Counted from the stretch's first letter, positions 18,301-25,839 are shown. The stretch: DNA of 64,000 nt from JACVRX01 sp046726315 (GCA_046726315.1 JBKPAG010000001.1:186001-250000), one strand, 5' to 3'. The notes: generated by a model not told the origin, from the letters alone. Translations and numbers: made by a program.

Positions 18301-19416
18301 GTCGCCGGTGAAGCATGGGTTGGACGCGGTGATCCGGCCGGTTTCTGGGTTGGTATGCCAATCGTTGATCGTGCTGTCGTATTGAATGCCCGGGTCCGCG
18401 CATCCCCAGGCGGCCTGCGCCATCTTGCGGAACAGACCCTTCGCCTCTACGTTCTCGACCACCTCACCGGTCAGCCGGGCGCGCAGGCCGAACGGGTCGC
18501 CGTTCTGGACCGCTTGCATGAACTCGTCGGAGACCCGCACCGAGTTGTTGGCGTTCTGGTACTGCACGGACACGATGTCTTTGCCGCCGAGGTCCATGTC
18601 GAACCCGGCGTCGCGCAGTGCGCGGATCTTGTCCTCCTCGCGCGCCTTGGTCTCGATGAACTCCTCGACGTCGGGGTGGTCGACGTCGAGCACCACCATC
18701 TTGGCCGCGCGCCGGGTCGCCCCGCCGGACTTGATGGTCCCGGCGCTCGCGTCCGCGCCGCGCATGAAGCTGACCGGACCGGATGCCGTCCCCCCCGAGG
18801 ACAGCAGCTCCTTGCTGGACCGAATCCGGGACAAATTGATCCCCGAGCCGGAACCGCCCTTGAAGATCAACCCCTCTTCCCGGTACCAGTTCAGGATCGA
18901 GGCCATCGAATCGTCGACCGCGAGGATGAAGCACGCCGAGACTTGCTGCGGAGACGGGGTGCCGACGTTGAACCACACCGGGGAGTTAAAGGAGAAGACC
19001 TGGTGCACGAGCATCCAGACGAGCTCGTGCTCGAATACCTCGGCGTCGTCGGTGGTGGCGAAGTAGCCGTATTCCTCCCCCGCCCGCCGATAGGTCTTGA
19101 CCACTCGGTCGACCAGCTGCCGCAGGCTCCACTCGCGGGAGTCGGTACCGACTGCGCCGCGGAAGTACTTGGTCGTGACGATGGTGGAGGCGTTGATCGA
19201 CCAGAAGTCGGGGAACTCGACGCCGCGCTGTTCGAAGACGGTTGCACCGGTCTTCCAGTTCTGCTGGAGGACATCGCGCCGCTCCCAGCTCACCTGGTCG
19301 TACGGGTGGACGCCCGGAGTGGTGAAGATCCGCCCGATCGTCAGCCCAGCGGCCTTCGGCCTGCCCCGACGGTTCTCGTCGGCGCTCTGGCTCTGGCCGC
19401 TCACCGTTTCGGTCAT
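15343..19416 (-). CDS. nrdJ: Adenosylcobalamin-dependent ribonucleotide reductase NrdJ, intein-containing precursor
   Basis: A 1357-aa class II reductase precursor that makes dNTPs from ribonucleotides with coenzyme B12 and needs no oxygen. Removing the 397-aa intein leaves 960 aa, the usual actinobacterial size. Visible are the specificity/active-site stretch FKGGSGSGINLSRIRSS, FNSPVWFNVG, the N-P-C-S-E motif with the thiyl-radical Cys, LLAPTGTIGLALDCDTTGIE, and a C-terminal Cys-rich tail (CVTCGTKM...CEGC) that relays reducing power. The ATG at 19416 has AAGGAG upstream. It lies 88 bases after nrdR, in one operon. Confidence 0.95.
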   Translation of the reverse strand: MTETVSGQSQSADENRRGRPKAAGLTIGRIFTTPGVHPYDQVSWERRDVLQQNWKTGATVFEQRGVEFPDFWSINASTIVTTKYFRGAVGTDSREWSLRQLVDRVVKTYRRAGEEYGYFATTDDAEVFEHELVWMLVHQVFSFNSPVWFNVGTPSPQQVSACFILAVDDSMASILNWYREEGLIFKGGSGSGINLSRIRSSKELLSSGGTASGPVSFMRGADASAGTIKSGGATRRAAKMVVLDVDHPDVEEFIETKAREEDKIRALRDAGFDMDLGGKDIVSVQYQNANNSVRVSDEFMQAVQNGDPFGLRARLTGEVVENVEAKGLFRKMAQAAWGCADPGIQYDSTINDWHTNPETGRITASNPCFTGDTLVHTDKGLIRFDELIGRANLGEELQVWTHDATSVDERATRVVLTTPEAYMITGFNQVVRLRFANGMELTCTPGHRIWTENRGYVEAENLTAEDRILALDVPTPAVNADDELPVAALVDAHAFGERHDEMNLPTTWSVELAHYLGWLIGDGSTSSTVSTVYGSAEDRVEIMPLHQNLIEAINGGRGLKVSEQFNGTAQLRLTRGAFRRFLEGLGVTRARSSDKRVPASIYQAPPQFVAAFLQGLFDADGTAVLNKKSGSYVSLGSTSIELLRGTQRLLSTLGIGSRIYKTNNARKDGYKHTQPDGTVVTYARSTSYQLRISSGNVEGFAAHVNFRLSRKAGILSEILVTRNLYEGDVTTRLVDRIDEGVKLTYNLSEPRNHSYVANGIVVRNCSEYLSLDNSSCNLASLNLMKFLRDDDTFDADLFRRCVELIITAMDISISFADFPTQAITDTTRAYRQLGIGYANLGALLMATGHGYDSEGGRSLAAAITSLMTGAAYTRSAELAGVVGPYLGYARNEAAHKRVMRKHTAANGNLRTLHDLDQPIHLLATEVWQECLAVGERNGWRNAQASLLAPTGTIGLALDCDTTGIEPDLALVKFKKLVGGGSMQIVNQTVPRALRRLGYQEEQIEAIVEHIAEHGNVIDAPGLRQEHYEVFDCAMGARAISPMGHVNMMAAVQPFLSGAISKTVNMPESATVEEIEQIYFEGWKLGLKALAIYRDNCKVGQPLSVSKRSTATAQAESEREVVVEYRPTRRRLPKSRPSRTTSFTVGGAEGYMTAGSYPDDGLGEVFLKLGKQGSTLAGVMDAFSIAISIALQYGVPLETYVQKFTNMRFEPSGMTDDPDVRMAQSVVDYIFRRLALDYLPFDSRSAYGVYTAAERARQLETGEYAPIEEDVDVEALRQSAPVESPPAETPAAEADGQDDVIEATAKPVPAQAHTSTELLELLQGTTTDAPLCVTCGTKMRPAGSCYVCEGCGSTSGCS
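17125..18315 (-). other. Intein in NrdJ (397 aa, LAGLIDADG type)
   Basis: The insert begins with Cys1 (CFTGDTLVHTDKG) after extein TASNP and ends at Asn (SYVANGIVVRN), followed by extein Cys-SEYLSLDN. Splicing block B is ELTCTPGHRIW. Homing-endonuclease motifs are LGWLIGDG and LQGLFDADG, both with their acidic residues, so the nuclease may be active. The residue before the terminal Asn is Arg, not the usual His. The insertion splits the N-x-C-x-E active-site motif directly before the radical Cys, which itself serves as the +1 splicing nucleophile. Confidence 0.93.
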
Positions 19417-19504
19417 TCCCCACTCCTTGTCGGTGTCCCCCGCTCGGGCCCGGTCCCGAGTCGGTCGTCGTTGGCTGTCAGCGTTCCTTCGCTGGCGCAC
19501 TCGG

Positions 19505-19990
19505 TCAGCCACGGATCCTCGGCTGCGGCTCCGGGACCGTCTCGCCCCGCTCCGCCCGCAACATGGAGATCTCGGTTTCAAAGTCGGCCAGCGAGTCGAA
19601 GTCGCGGTACACGCTGGCAAAGCGCAGGTACGCGACCTCGTCCAACTCGCGCAACGGTCCGAGGATCGCCAAGCCGACCTCGTTGCTGGGCACCTCGGCA
19701 GCGCCGGCGGCCCGGATACGGTCTTCTACCTGCTGGGCCAGCCTGGCCAGTGCATCTTCGCCGACGCCACGGCCCTGACACGCCTTTCGGACCCCCGCGA
19801 TCACCTTGTCTCGGCTGAACGGCTCGGTGACTCCGGACCGCTTGACCACCGCGAGGGTGACCTGCTCCACCGTCGTGAATCGACGATCACACTCCGGGCA
19901 CTGACGCCGGCGCCGGATTGCCGTCCCGTCGTCGGCCGTCCGACTGTCGACGACCCGGCTGTCGGGGTTACGGCAGAACGGACAGTGCAC
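19505..19990 (-). CDS. nrdR: Transcriptional repressor NrdR
   Basis: NrdR (161 aa) senses (d)ATP and represses ribonucleotide reductase genes. The N-terminal zinc ribbon has two CxxC pairs (HCPFC and QCPEC), followed by an ATP-cone domain (VVKRSGVTEPFSRDKVIAGVRKAC, about residues 46-140). The GTG start gives the family N-terminus V-HCPFC and is preceded by GGAGGG; upstream codons are not family-like. It is the first gene of nrdR-nrdJ, with candidate NrdR boxes upstream. Confidence 0.95.
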   Translation of the reverse strand: MHCPFCRNPDSRVVDSRTADDGTAIRRRRQCPECDRRFTTVEQVTLAVVKRSGVTEPFSRDKVIAGVRKACQGRGVGEDALARLAQQVEDRIRAAGAAEVPSNEVGLAILGPLRELDEVAYLRFASVYRDFDSLADFETEISMLRAERGETVPEPQPRIRG

Positions 19991-20091
19991 GACGACCCCT
20001 CCCTCCACGAGCAAGCGGCCCGCTCCCCGTGGAGAACCTGTGGATCTCCTGGGGAGAACATGTGGGCCGTGGACCACAAGTTGTGGATGAC

Positions 20092-20151
20092 TTACACCAG
20101 TGTAACTACTATATATAGGGGTACAGTACGTCCGTGCTGTCTTCCGCGCAA
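20092..20151 (-). promoter_or_regulatory. nrdR-nrdJ promoter with candidate NrdR box
   Basis: An AT-rich patch stands out in GC-rich sequence. CTATATATAG (20109-20118) is a perfect palindrome matching the core of the NrdR box (acaCwAtATaTwGtgt); next to it TTACAC-CA-GTGTAA (20092-20105) is a second palindrome. On the minus strand TTGCGC (20151-20146) and TACTGT (20128-20123) are 17 bases apart and could be -35 and -10, placing the start inside the palindrome. Paired NrdR boxes usually have larger spacing, so the second palindrome may belong to something else. Confidence 0.55.
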
Positions 20152-20231
20152 CCCATTCGGGCCGGCTGTTTCGCCGCGTTCATTGCCGCAGGTCATGATG
20201 CTTTGCGCCGGGCTGGCTCGGCGTGTCGCGG

Positions 20232-20702
20232 CTAGCCGGGCGCGGGGACCACGAGCACATCGCCGGGGTGGATGTCGGCGCCGGAGCCCAAGCCATTGAG
20301 CTCGACGATGGTGTCGACGATCGTCCGCGGGTCGGCGGCGGCATCGACCTCGCGGGCCAGCGCCCAGAGCGTGTCTCCTTGATCGACGACCACCGTCGTC
20401 GTCACCTTCGGAGGCTCGGCCTGCCCACTGTCAGATCCAACGATCGGGACGGCAGCGATCAGGCCCAGCACCACCCAGACCAGCCCGACGACCACCCGCC
20501 CCCGAGGGGTAAGGCCCGAGCCTTGAAGATCGGGCGGGTACGAACGATCGCACGGGACCGGCCTGGCGGTGGCGGCGCGATGGCCCGAGACGCCGGGCCG
20601 GCGCAGACTCGGCTGGGACTGCGCCCGGCGGACCACCCGCACCGATCCCGGGGCCGGCCGATTCGCCGGTGCCATGAGTGGCAGCATTGTCAGGGTCATC
20701 AT
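20232..20702 (-). CDS. LysM-domain membrane protein divergent from lexA (ChiZ/DivS-type division inhibitor candidate)
   Basis: A 156-aa protein with a basic, disordered N-terminus, one membrane helix (about residues 70-90) and a C-terminal LysM domain (VVDQGDTLWALAREV ... HPGDVLVVP) that binds peptidoglycan. ATG at 20702 preceded by GGGAGG. The divergent pairing with lexA, a nearby SOS box, and nrdR downstream match the mycobacterial lexA/Rv2719c(ChiZ)/nrdR order; ChiZ and the corynebacterial counterpart DivS block division during SOS. That role is inferred from context. The gap to nrdR holds the nrdR promoter. Confidence 0.85.
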   Translation of the reverse strand: MMTLTMLPLMAPANRPAPGSVRVVRRAQSQPSLRRPGVSGHRAATARPVPCDRSYPPDLQGSGLTPRGRVVVGLVWVVLGLIAAVPIVGSDSGQAEPPKVTTTVVVDQGDTLWALAREVDAAADPRTIVDTIVELNGLGSGADIHPGDVLVVPAPG

Positions 20703-20733
20703 CTCGCCTCCCGTGGTCGTACAATCGTTCGAT

Positions 20734-20747
20734 CGAACGCACGTACG
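20734..20747. promoter_or_regulatory. SOS (LexA) box 1, LysM-gene side
   Basis: CGAACGCACGTACG differs from the actinobacterial LexA consensus CGAAC-N4-GTTCG at one position. It lies 32 bases upstream of the LysM gene and overlaps a perfect 14-base palindrome CGTTCGATCGAACG (20726-20739). A weak minus-strand promoter (TTGTCA at 20771-20766, 17-base spacer, TCGTAC at 20748-20743) would put the box over -10/+1. Confidence 0.7.
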
Positions 20748-20785
20748 AGTTGTACACCCCGGGTCTGACAAAGTCGAGACACGTT

Positions 20786-20799
20786 CGAACAGGTGTTTG
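20786..20799. promoter_or_regulatory. SOS (LexA) box 2, lexA side
   Basis: CGAACAGGTGTTTG matches CGAAC-N4-GTTCG with one mismatch. It overlaps a plus-strand -35 candidate (TTGATC, 20797-20802) whose -10 (TACCGT, 20820-20825) lies 17 bases on, so LexA binding would block RNA polymerase. Autoregulation of lexA through such a box is the rule in actinobacteria. Confidence 0.75.
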
Positions 20800-20802
20800 A
20801 TC

Positions 20803-20825
20803 GTGTCGGTCGACAGGTCTACCGT
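20803..20825 (+). promoter_or_regulatory. RecA-NDp (PafBC-type) promoter of lexA
   Basis: GTGTCGGTC (20803-20811), 8 bases, then TACCGT (20820-20825) fits the mycobacterial RecA-NDp motif tTGTCRgtg-N8-TAnnnT with exact spacing. This motif drives LexA/RecA-independent DNA-damage induction through PafBC. The start of transcription would fall near 20832, at the ATG 20831-20833, so a leaderless transcript is possible. Confidence 0.6.
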
Positions 20826-20899
20826 CAGAGATGACAGGCTCGCCGGAACCGGCGACCACCATTGAATTGGGAGTCATCCAAGGCCAAAAGGAGGCCGGC

Positions 20900-21613
20900 G
20901 TGGGTAGGCAGCGCGCAGACGACTCGGGGGCAGGAGGGACCATTCACTCCTTCCCCGACATGTCGCAGGATCCGGAAGGACTCACCACTCGGCAGCGCCG
21001 CGTGCTCGAGGTCATTCGCGACGCGCTCGAGCGTCGCGGCTATCCGCCGACCATGCGCGAGATCGGTAAGGCGGCCGGCCTGGCCAGCCCGTCGAGCGTG
21101 TCGCACCAGCTGCACGCGCTGGAAGCCAAGGGCTTCATCCGTCGCGACCCGAATCTGCCGCGCGCGCTCGAGGTGCTGGCTCCTGGTGACCATCCGGCGA
21201 CGGGCGTCGACGAGACCGGCCGCGACGACCAGCGGCCCGCACCGTCCTACGTGCCGGTTGTCGGCCGCATCGCCGCCGGGGGGCCAGTGCTCGCCGAACA
21301 GGCCATCGAGGATGTGTTCCCGCTCCCCCGCCAGCTCGTCGGTGAAGGCACGCTGTTCATGTTGCGCGTCACCGGCGACTCGATGATCGACGTCGCCATC
21401 TGCGATGGCGACTGGGTCGTCGTCAGACAGCAACCGGTCGCCGAGAACGGTGAGATCGTCGCGGCCATGATCGAAGGTGAGGCGACGGTCAAGACCTACA
21501 AGCAGCGTGACGGCCACGTGTGGCTGATGCCGCAGAACCCGGTGTACGACCCCATCGACGGTGACGAGGCGACGATTCTCGGCCGCGTCGTCGCGGTGAT
21601 GCGCAGGGTCTAG
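20900..21613 (+). CDS. lexA: SOS repressor LexA
   Basis: LexA (237 aa from this start) represses DNA-damage genes and cuts itself when bound to RecA filaments. The winged-helix N-terminus is LTTRQRRVLEVIRDALERRGYPPTMREIG; the cleavage Ala-Gly pair is in GRIAAGGPVLAEQ, the catalytic Ser in VTGDSMIDVAI and the catalytic Lys in EATVKTYKQ. The GTG at 20900 has a very strong AAAAGGAGG. An in-frame ATG at 20831 (260 aa) could be used by a leaderless mRNA; the conserved core is the same either way. Divergent from the LysM gene. Confidence 0.95.
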   Translation: MGRQRADDSGAGGTIHSFPDMSQDPEGLTTRQRRVLEVIRDALERRGYPPTMREIGKAAGLASPSSVSHQLHALEAKGFIRRDPNLPRALEVLAPGDHPATGVDETGRDDQRPAPSYVPVVGRIAAGGPVLAEQAIEDVFPLPRQLVGEGTLFMLRVTGDSMIDVAICDGDWVVVRQQPVAENGEIVAAMIEGEATVKTYKQRDGHVWLMPQNPVYDPIDGDEATILGRVVAVMRRV

Positions 21614-21683
21614 GTCCTCCCGGGCGCCGAACCGGTTAATGGCTGGGGCAGCGGGTAATGGCGCTCACAAGGAGGTAAGCGTC

Positions 21684-21941
21684 GTGCCCAGAGCGAGCAT
21701 CAAGGACGAGAAGACCTATCGGAAGCTACGCCGCAAGGGTGAGAGCAAGGAGAAAGCCGCCCGTATCAGCAACGCGGTAGCGGCCGAGGGGAGGTCGACG
21801 GTCGGTCGGCGTGGCGGCAAGGGTGGTAGTTACGACGACTGGTCGAAGGCAGACCTGGAGAAGAAGGCCAGGGACGTCGGGATCAAAGGCCGCTCATCGA
21901 TGAACAAGGGCGAGTTGATCAAGGCGCTGCGGAACCACTGA
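21684..21941 (+). CDS. Small Rho-N/SAP-like basic protein (DUF7218-like)
   Basis: An 85-aa basic protein. The first half (KTYRKLRRKGESKEKAARIS) resembles small plasmid-stabilisation-like proteins of actinobacteria, and the end (WSKADLEKKARDVGIKGRS...LIKALRNH) is a Rho-termination-factor N-terminal/SAP-like helix-extended-loop-helix, often nucleic-acid binding. Function unknown. GTG start with AAGGAGGT eight bases upstream. It lies 70 bases after lexA, and its last 23 bases overlap the convergent helicase gene. Confidence 0.75.
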   Translation: MPRASIKDEKTYRKLRRKGESKEKAARISNAVAAEGRSTVGRRGGKGGSYDDWSKADLEKKARDVGIKGRSSMNKGELIKALRNH

Positions 21942-23928
21942 GCGCCGCTTGGGCGGCAGCCAGCCGCTGTAGTGCCCCGACCGCCACCGCTCGGTCCGTC
22001 GTGAACCACATCGGGGGCAGCGACGTCCGCAGGAACGCGCCGTACCGGGCCCGCACCAACCGCGGATCGAGGACAGCGACGACCCCCCGATCGCTGGCGC
22101 GGCGAATCAGCCGGCCAGTGCCTTGAGCCAACAGCAGCGCTGCATGAGTCGCGGCCACGGTCATGAAGCCATTGCCGCCGGCGCGCTCGACGGCCTGCTG
22201 CCGGGCCGAGTGCAGCGGGTCGTCCGGCCGCGGAAACGGAAGCCGGTCGATGACGACCAGCTGGCAGCTGCCACCCGGAACGTCGATGCCTTGCCACAGT
22301 GACAAGGTTCCGAACAGCGAAGTCCGCGGCTCCTCGGCAAACCGCCGCACCAGCGCGGCCACGACATCGTCGCCCTGGCACAGCAGTGGAAGCGCGGGAA
22401 CGCGCGTCCTCAGTTCGTCAGCAGCTTCCTCGGCTGCGCGCCGTGACGAGAACAGGCCGAGTGTTCGGCCGTCGGCGGCGGCCATGAGCTCGGCCAGCAC
22501 GTCGAGTGCTTCAGGACGAAGCCCGTCACGGCCCGGTGGCGGCAGATCCTGCGCGACGTACAGGATCGCCTGCTTGCCGTAGTCGAACGGCGATCCCACG
22601 TCCAGGCTGCGATGGGCCGGCGCATCATCACCGACCAGGCCGACAGACCGAGCAACGGCGTCGAAAGAGCCGCCGAGTTGCATCGTGGCCGAGGTGGCCA
22701 CGACCGTCGACGACGAGAACAGCCCGTCACGCAGCAACGCCGCAACCGACAATGGCGCGACCCGGAGCAGCCGCGGCCACCGATCTCCTTCCTCGGCCCA
22801 GACGACGTCGCCCTCATCGTGCGCTGTTATCCGGGCGGCGGTCTCGAAGATCTCGTCCACCATCGCGGTGGCCGCGCGGCGGCCGGCCTCGACGTCTGGC
22901 TCGCGGTCGGCGGCGGAGCCCGCCGCGAACGCCGATTGAACCTTCCGGGCCGCGTCCCGGACGCTCGCGACCGCATCCGACAGGGCGGCGGGCAGTTCGT
23001 CGAACCGGCTGGGCTCCACGTCGGCGAGCGCGCGCCGCAAGGTTTCGCCGCGTTCGTCGAGCTCGTCCGCCGGCTCCGGGTCGACGAATGACCGGGCCCG
23101 CTTGGCGGCCCGTTCGACCAAGCCGGGCGACAACTCGGCCGTCGCGATGTTCGTCACGCGGGCGGCGAGCTCGTGGCCCTCGTCAACTACGACGACGTCG
23201 TGCTCCGGCAGCACCGGCACATCGCCCAGGGCATCGATCGCGAGCAGCGCATGGTTGGTCACTATGACATCGACGTCGGCGGCTCGTGCCTTGGCCCGCT
23301 CGGCAAAGCACTCGGCGCCGTACGGGCATTTCGCCGCACCCAGGCATTCGCGCGCACTCACCGAGATCTGTGCCCAGGCGCGGTCGCCGACCCCTGGTTC
23401 GAGCCGGTCCCGGTCACCAGTCGCTGCGGCCGATGCCTGCTCCTCGGCCCACTCCCGGGCTCGCACCACGTCGGCACCGACCGCCGTGGAAGACAACGCG
23501 GCAATCGACACCAGCTCGCCTTGGTCGTTGGGCACGCCCTCTCGCACCCTGTGCAGGCAGGCGTAGTTGGCCCGGCCCTTCAGCGTCGCCCAGCGCGGTG
23601 AGCGCCCGAGTGCCGGCCCGATCGCCCGTGCCAGCAGCGGCAGGTCTCGATCGACGAGCTGCGCCTGCAACGCCAGGGTTGCAGTTGCGACGACGGCCGG
23701 CTTGTCGGCCGCGTGGGCATAGAGCAATGCCGGCACGAGGTAGGCGAGCGACTTGCCGGTCCCGGTTCCCGCCTGGACGAGCAGATGCTCACCGCTGTTC
23801 AAGGCAGCCGCAACGGCTTCAGCCATCTGCACCTGACCGACCCGCTCGCTGCCGCCGAGAGCGTCGACGGCAATGGCGAGCAGTGCGCGAACACGGCCGG
23901 GGTCGACGGCGCCGGACGCGGCGTTCAC
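21919..23928 (-). CDS. DinG/XPD-type iron-sulfur DNA helicase
   Basis: A 669-aa superfamily 2 helicase. Walker A is VQAGTGTGKSLAY near residue 55, the DEAH-type box reads VVVDEGHELAARV, and four Cys (YACLH, RECLGAAKCPYGAEC) form the FeS-cluster site typical of DinG/XPD. C-terminal motifs LWQGIDVPG and QGTGRLIRRASDRGVV are present. Family members unwind R-loops, forked and damaged DNA with 5'-3' polarity. A TAGCGT -10-like box ends 6 bases before the GTG start, so the message may be leaderless. Convergent with the small Rho-N gene. Confidence 0.9.
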   Translation of the reverse strand: MNAASGAVDPGRVRALLAIAVDALGGSERVGQVQMAEAVAAALNSGEHLLVQAGTGTGKSLAYLVPALLYAHAADKPAVVATATLALQAQLVDRDLPLLARAIGPALGRSPRWATLKGRANYACLHRVREGVPNDQGELVSIAALSSTAVGADVVRAREWAEEQASAAATGDRDRLEPGVGDRAWAQISVSARECLGAAKCPYGAECFAERAKARAADVDVIVTNHALLAIDALGDVPVLPEHDVVVVDEGHELAARVTNIATAELSPGLVERAAKRARSFVDPEPADELDERGETLRRALADVEPSRFDELPAALSDAVASVRDAARKVQSAFAAGSAADREPDVEAGRRAATAMVDEIFETAARITAHDEGDVVWAEEGDRWPRLLRVAPLSVAALLRDGLFSSSTVVATSATMQLGGSFDAVARSVGLVGDDAPAHRSLDVGSPFDYGKQAILYVAQDLPPPGRDGLRPEALDVLAELMAAADGRTLGLFSSRRAAEEAADELRTRVPALPLLCQGDDVVAALVRRFAEEPRTSLFGTLSLWQGIDVPGGSCQLVVIDRLPFPRPDDPLHSARQQAVERAGGNGFMTVAATHAALLLAQGTGRLIRRASDRGVVAVLDPRLVRARYGAFLRTSLPPMWFTTDRAVAVGALQRLAAAQAALSGSAAP

Positions 23929-23988
23929 CCGGTCACGCTATCGGTCCCGCACTCGGCGAACAGATGGGCTCGTGATGAGATCGGGGCC

Positions 23989-25839
23989 GTGAAGACGACC
24001 TATGACGCTGTGCCGTTGATCCCCCGAGACGTCCTCTTCGGCAATCCCGAACGCATCGCTCCCGCGTTGTCCCCTGATGGCACGCTGCTAGGCCTTGTCG
24101 CTCCCGACGAGGGCGTCCTCAACGTCTGGGTGGGTCCGGCCGATGAGCCGTCGGCAGCCAAACCGGTCACTCACGACCGCGGCCGCGGGATCCGCACATT
24201 CGCGTTCTGCCACGACGATCGGACGCTGGTGTACCTACAGGACACCGATGGCAACGAGGACTGGCGCCTGTACCGGCTCGACCTCGGCTCCGGCGACGCG
24301 TGGCTGGTCACGCCCGCGGAGGGTGCCCAGGCGACCGTTCTCGCGCACAACCGGTGGAATCCCACGACGATGCTAGTCGGGCTGAACGCGGACAACCCCA
24401 TGCTGCACGACGTCTATCGCCTCGACCTCGAGACCGGAGCATTCGACAGGGTCGAGACCAATCGTGGATACGCGGCTTGGCTGATTGACTCCGACCTCGC
24501 CGTTCGGGGCGGTGTCTCCATGACGCCCGACGGCGGCGCGGTGATCCATCTCCGGGACAGGTCGACCGGCCTCGACGCGCCGTGGCTCGAGATCCCTGCC
24601 GACGACCTCCTGACGACCGGCGTGTACGGCTTCAACCGCGACGGTTCCGTGCTGTTCCTACTTTCGAGTGTCGGCGCCAACGCGGCCCGGCTGCTGCGCG
24701 TCGACCTGGACGCCGGCGCCGAGATGGTGCTCGCTGAGAATCCGGAGAACGACGTCGCGTACGTGCTGTCCGACCCCGAAACCCTGGAACCGCAGTCCGT
24801 GATCTTTCTCGCCGAGCGCGAGAGCTGGGTCCACCTTGATCCGGCACTCGGCGCCGAAGTCGATGCACTCCGGATGCAGTTGCCGGGCGAGATCGGCATT
24901 TCCCGGTCCGAGCGAACCGACCGGCGCTGGCTGGTGTCCGATACGCCTTCTGACGGGCCGGTCCGCTACTACGTGTACGACCGAGACGACGGGTCGTTGA
25001 TCTACCTCTTCGCGCACAAGCGCGCACTCGTGGATTACGACCTCGCGGTGATGGAGCCATTCTCATATCGAGCTCGCGATGGCCTGGTCATTCATGGGTA
25101 CGTGACGTACCCGCGTGGTGTCGAACGGGAGAGCTTGCCGGCCGTCGTCAACGTTCACGGCGGTCCCTGGACTCGAGACCTGTGGGGCTACGACCCGGAA
25201 GCGCAATGGCTCGCGAACCGCGGCTATGCGTGTGTCCAGGTCAACTATCGGGGCTCGACCGGGTACGGGAAGGCGTTCGCCAACGCCGGTGACCGGGAGT
25301 GGGGGCGCGCCATGCACACCGACCTGCTCGACGCCGTAGCCCACCTGGCTGCAGAGGGCTCTATCGATGCGGACCGGGTGGGCATCTATGGCGGGTCGTA
25401 CGGCGGATACGCCGCCCTGGTCGGAGCCGCGTTCACTCCGGAGGCGTTTCGGTGCGCGGTGGACATGGTGGGACCGTCCAGCCTCATCACGCTGATCGAG
25501 TCGGTGCCGGAGTACTGGAAACCGATGATCGCGTTGTTCCACACCAAGGTCGGTAACCCCGACACGGAGCACGATTTCCTCTGGGAGCGCTCGCCGTTGT
25601 CCCGCGTCGACGACATCGCGATACCGTTGCTCATCGCCCAAGGCAAGAACGATCCCCGGGTCACGGTTGTCGAAGCTGAACAAATCGTCGCCGCGCTGGT
25701 CGAGAAGGGGACCGACCACGAGTACCTGCTGTTCGAGGATGAGGGCCACGGCTTGGCCAAGCCCGAGAATCGCGAACGGTTCTATGCCGCCGTCGAACGG
25801 TTTCTAGCCCAGCACCTCGGCGGGCGCCAGCAGGCGTGA
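23989..25839 (+). CDS. S9 family prolyl oligopeptidase-type peptidase
   Basis: A 616-aa serine peptidase/acylaminoacyl-peptidase. The N-terminal half is a beta-propeller with WD40-like segments (ALSPDGTLLGLVAP); the C-terminal alpha/beta-hydrolase domain has the oxyanion stretch VNVHGGPWTRDLWGYD and a complete triad: Ser470 in YGGSYGGYA, Asp555 in GKNDPRV, and His587 in DEGHGLAKPENR. No signal peptide, so cytoplasmic. Peptide substrate unknown. GTG at 23989 chosen because the family-like sequence starts there; divergent from the helicase gene with a 60-base gap. Confidence 0.88.
   Translation: MKTTYDAVPLIPRDVLFGNPERIAPALSPDGTLLGLVAPDEGVLNVWVGPADEPSAAKPVTHDRGRGIRTFAFCHDDRTLVYLQDTDGNEDWRLYRLDLGSGDAWLVTPAEGAQATVLAHNRWNPTTMLVGLNADNPMLHDVYRLDLETGAFDRVETNRGYAAWLIDSDLAVRGGVSMTPDGGAVIHLRDRSTGLDAPWLEIPADDLLTTGVYGFNRDGSVLFLLSSVGANAARLLRVDLDAGAEMVLAENPENDVAYVLSDPETLEPQSVIFLAERESWVHLDPALGAEVDALRMQLPGEIGISRSERTDRRWLVSDTPSDGPVRYYVYDRDDGSLIYLFAHKRALVDYDLAVMEPFSYRARDGLVIHGYVTYPRGVERESLPAVVNVHGGPWTRDLWGYDPEAQWLANRGYACVQVNYRGSTGYGKAFANAGDREWGRAMHTDLLDAVAHLAAEGSIDADRVGIYGGSYGGYAALVGAAFTPEAFRCAVDMVGPSSLITLIESVPEYWKPMIALFHTKVGNPDTEHDFLWERSPLSRVDDIAIPLLIAQGKNDPRVTVVEAEQIVAALVEKGTDHEYLLFEDEGHGLAKPENRERFYAAVERFLAQHLGGRQQA

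Noticed and set aside
17875..19818. Long plus-strand open frame (over 600 codons) opposite nrdJ
   Set aside because: High-GC shadow of the nrdJ coding frame; no family-like motifs and nrdJ motifs are unambiguous.
20074..20086. CCACAAGTTGTGG as a second NrdR box
   Set aside because: It is an odd-length palindrome and lacks the CwA-N4-TwG spacing of NrdR boxes; kept only as a nearby palindrome.
19991..20231. Cobalamin riboswitch in front of nrdR-nrdJ
   Set aside because: No B12-box-like sequence or long folded leader; the promoter lies close to nrdR.
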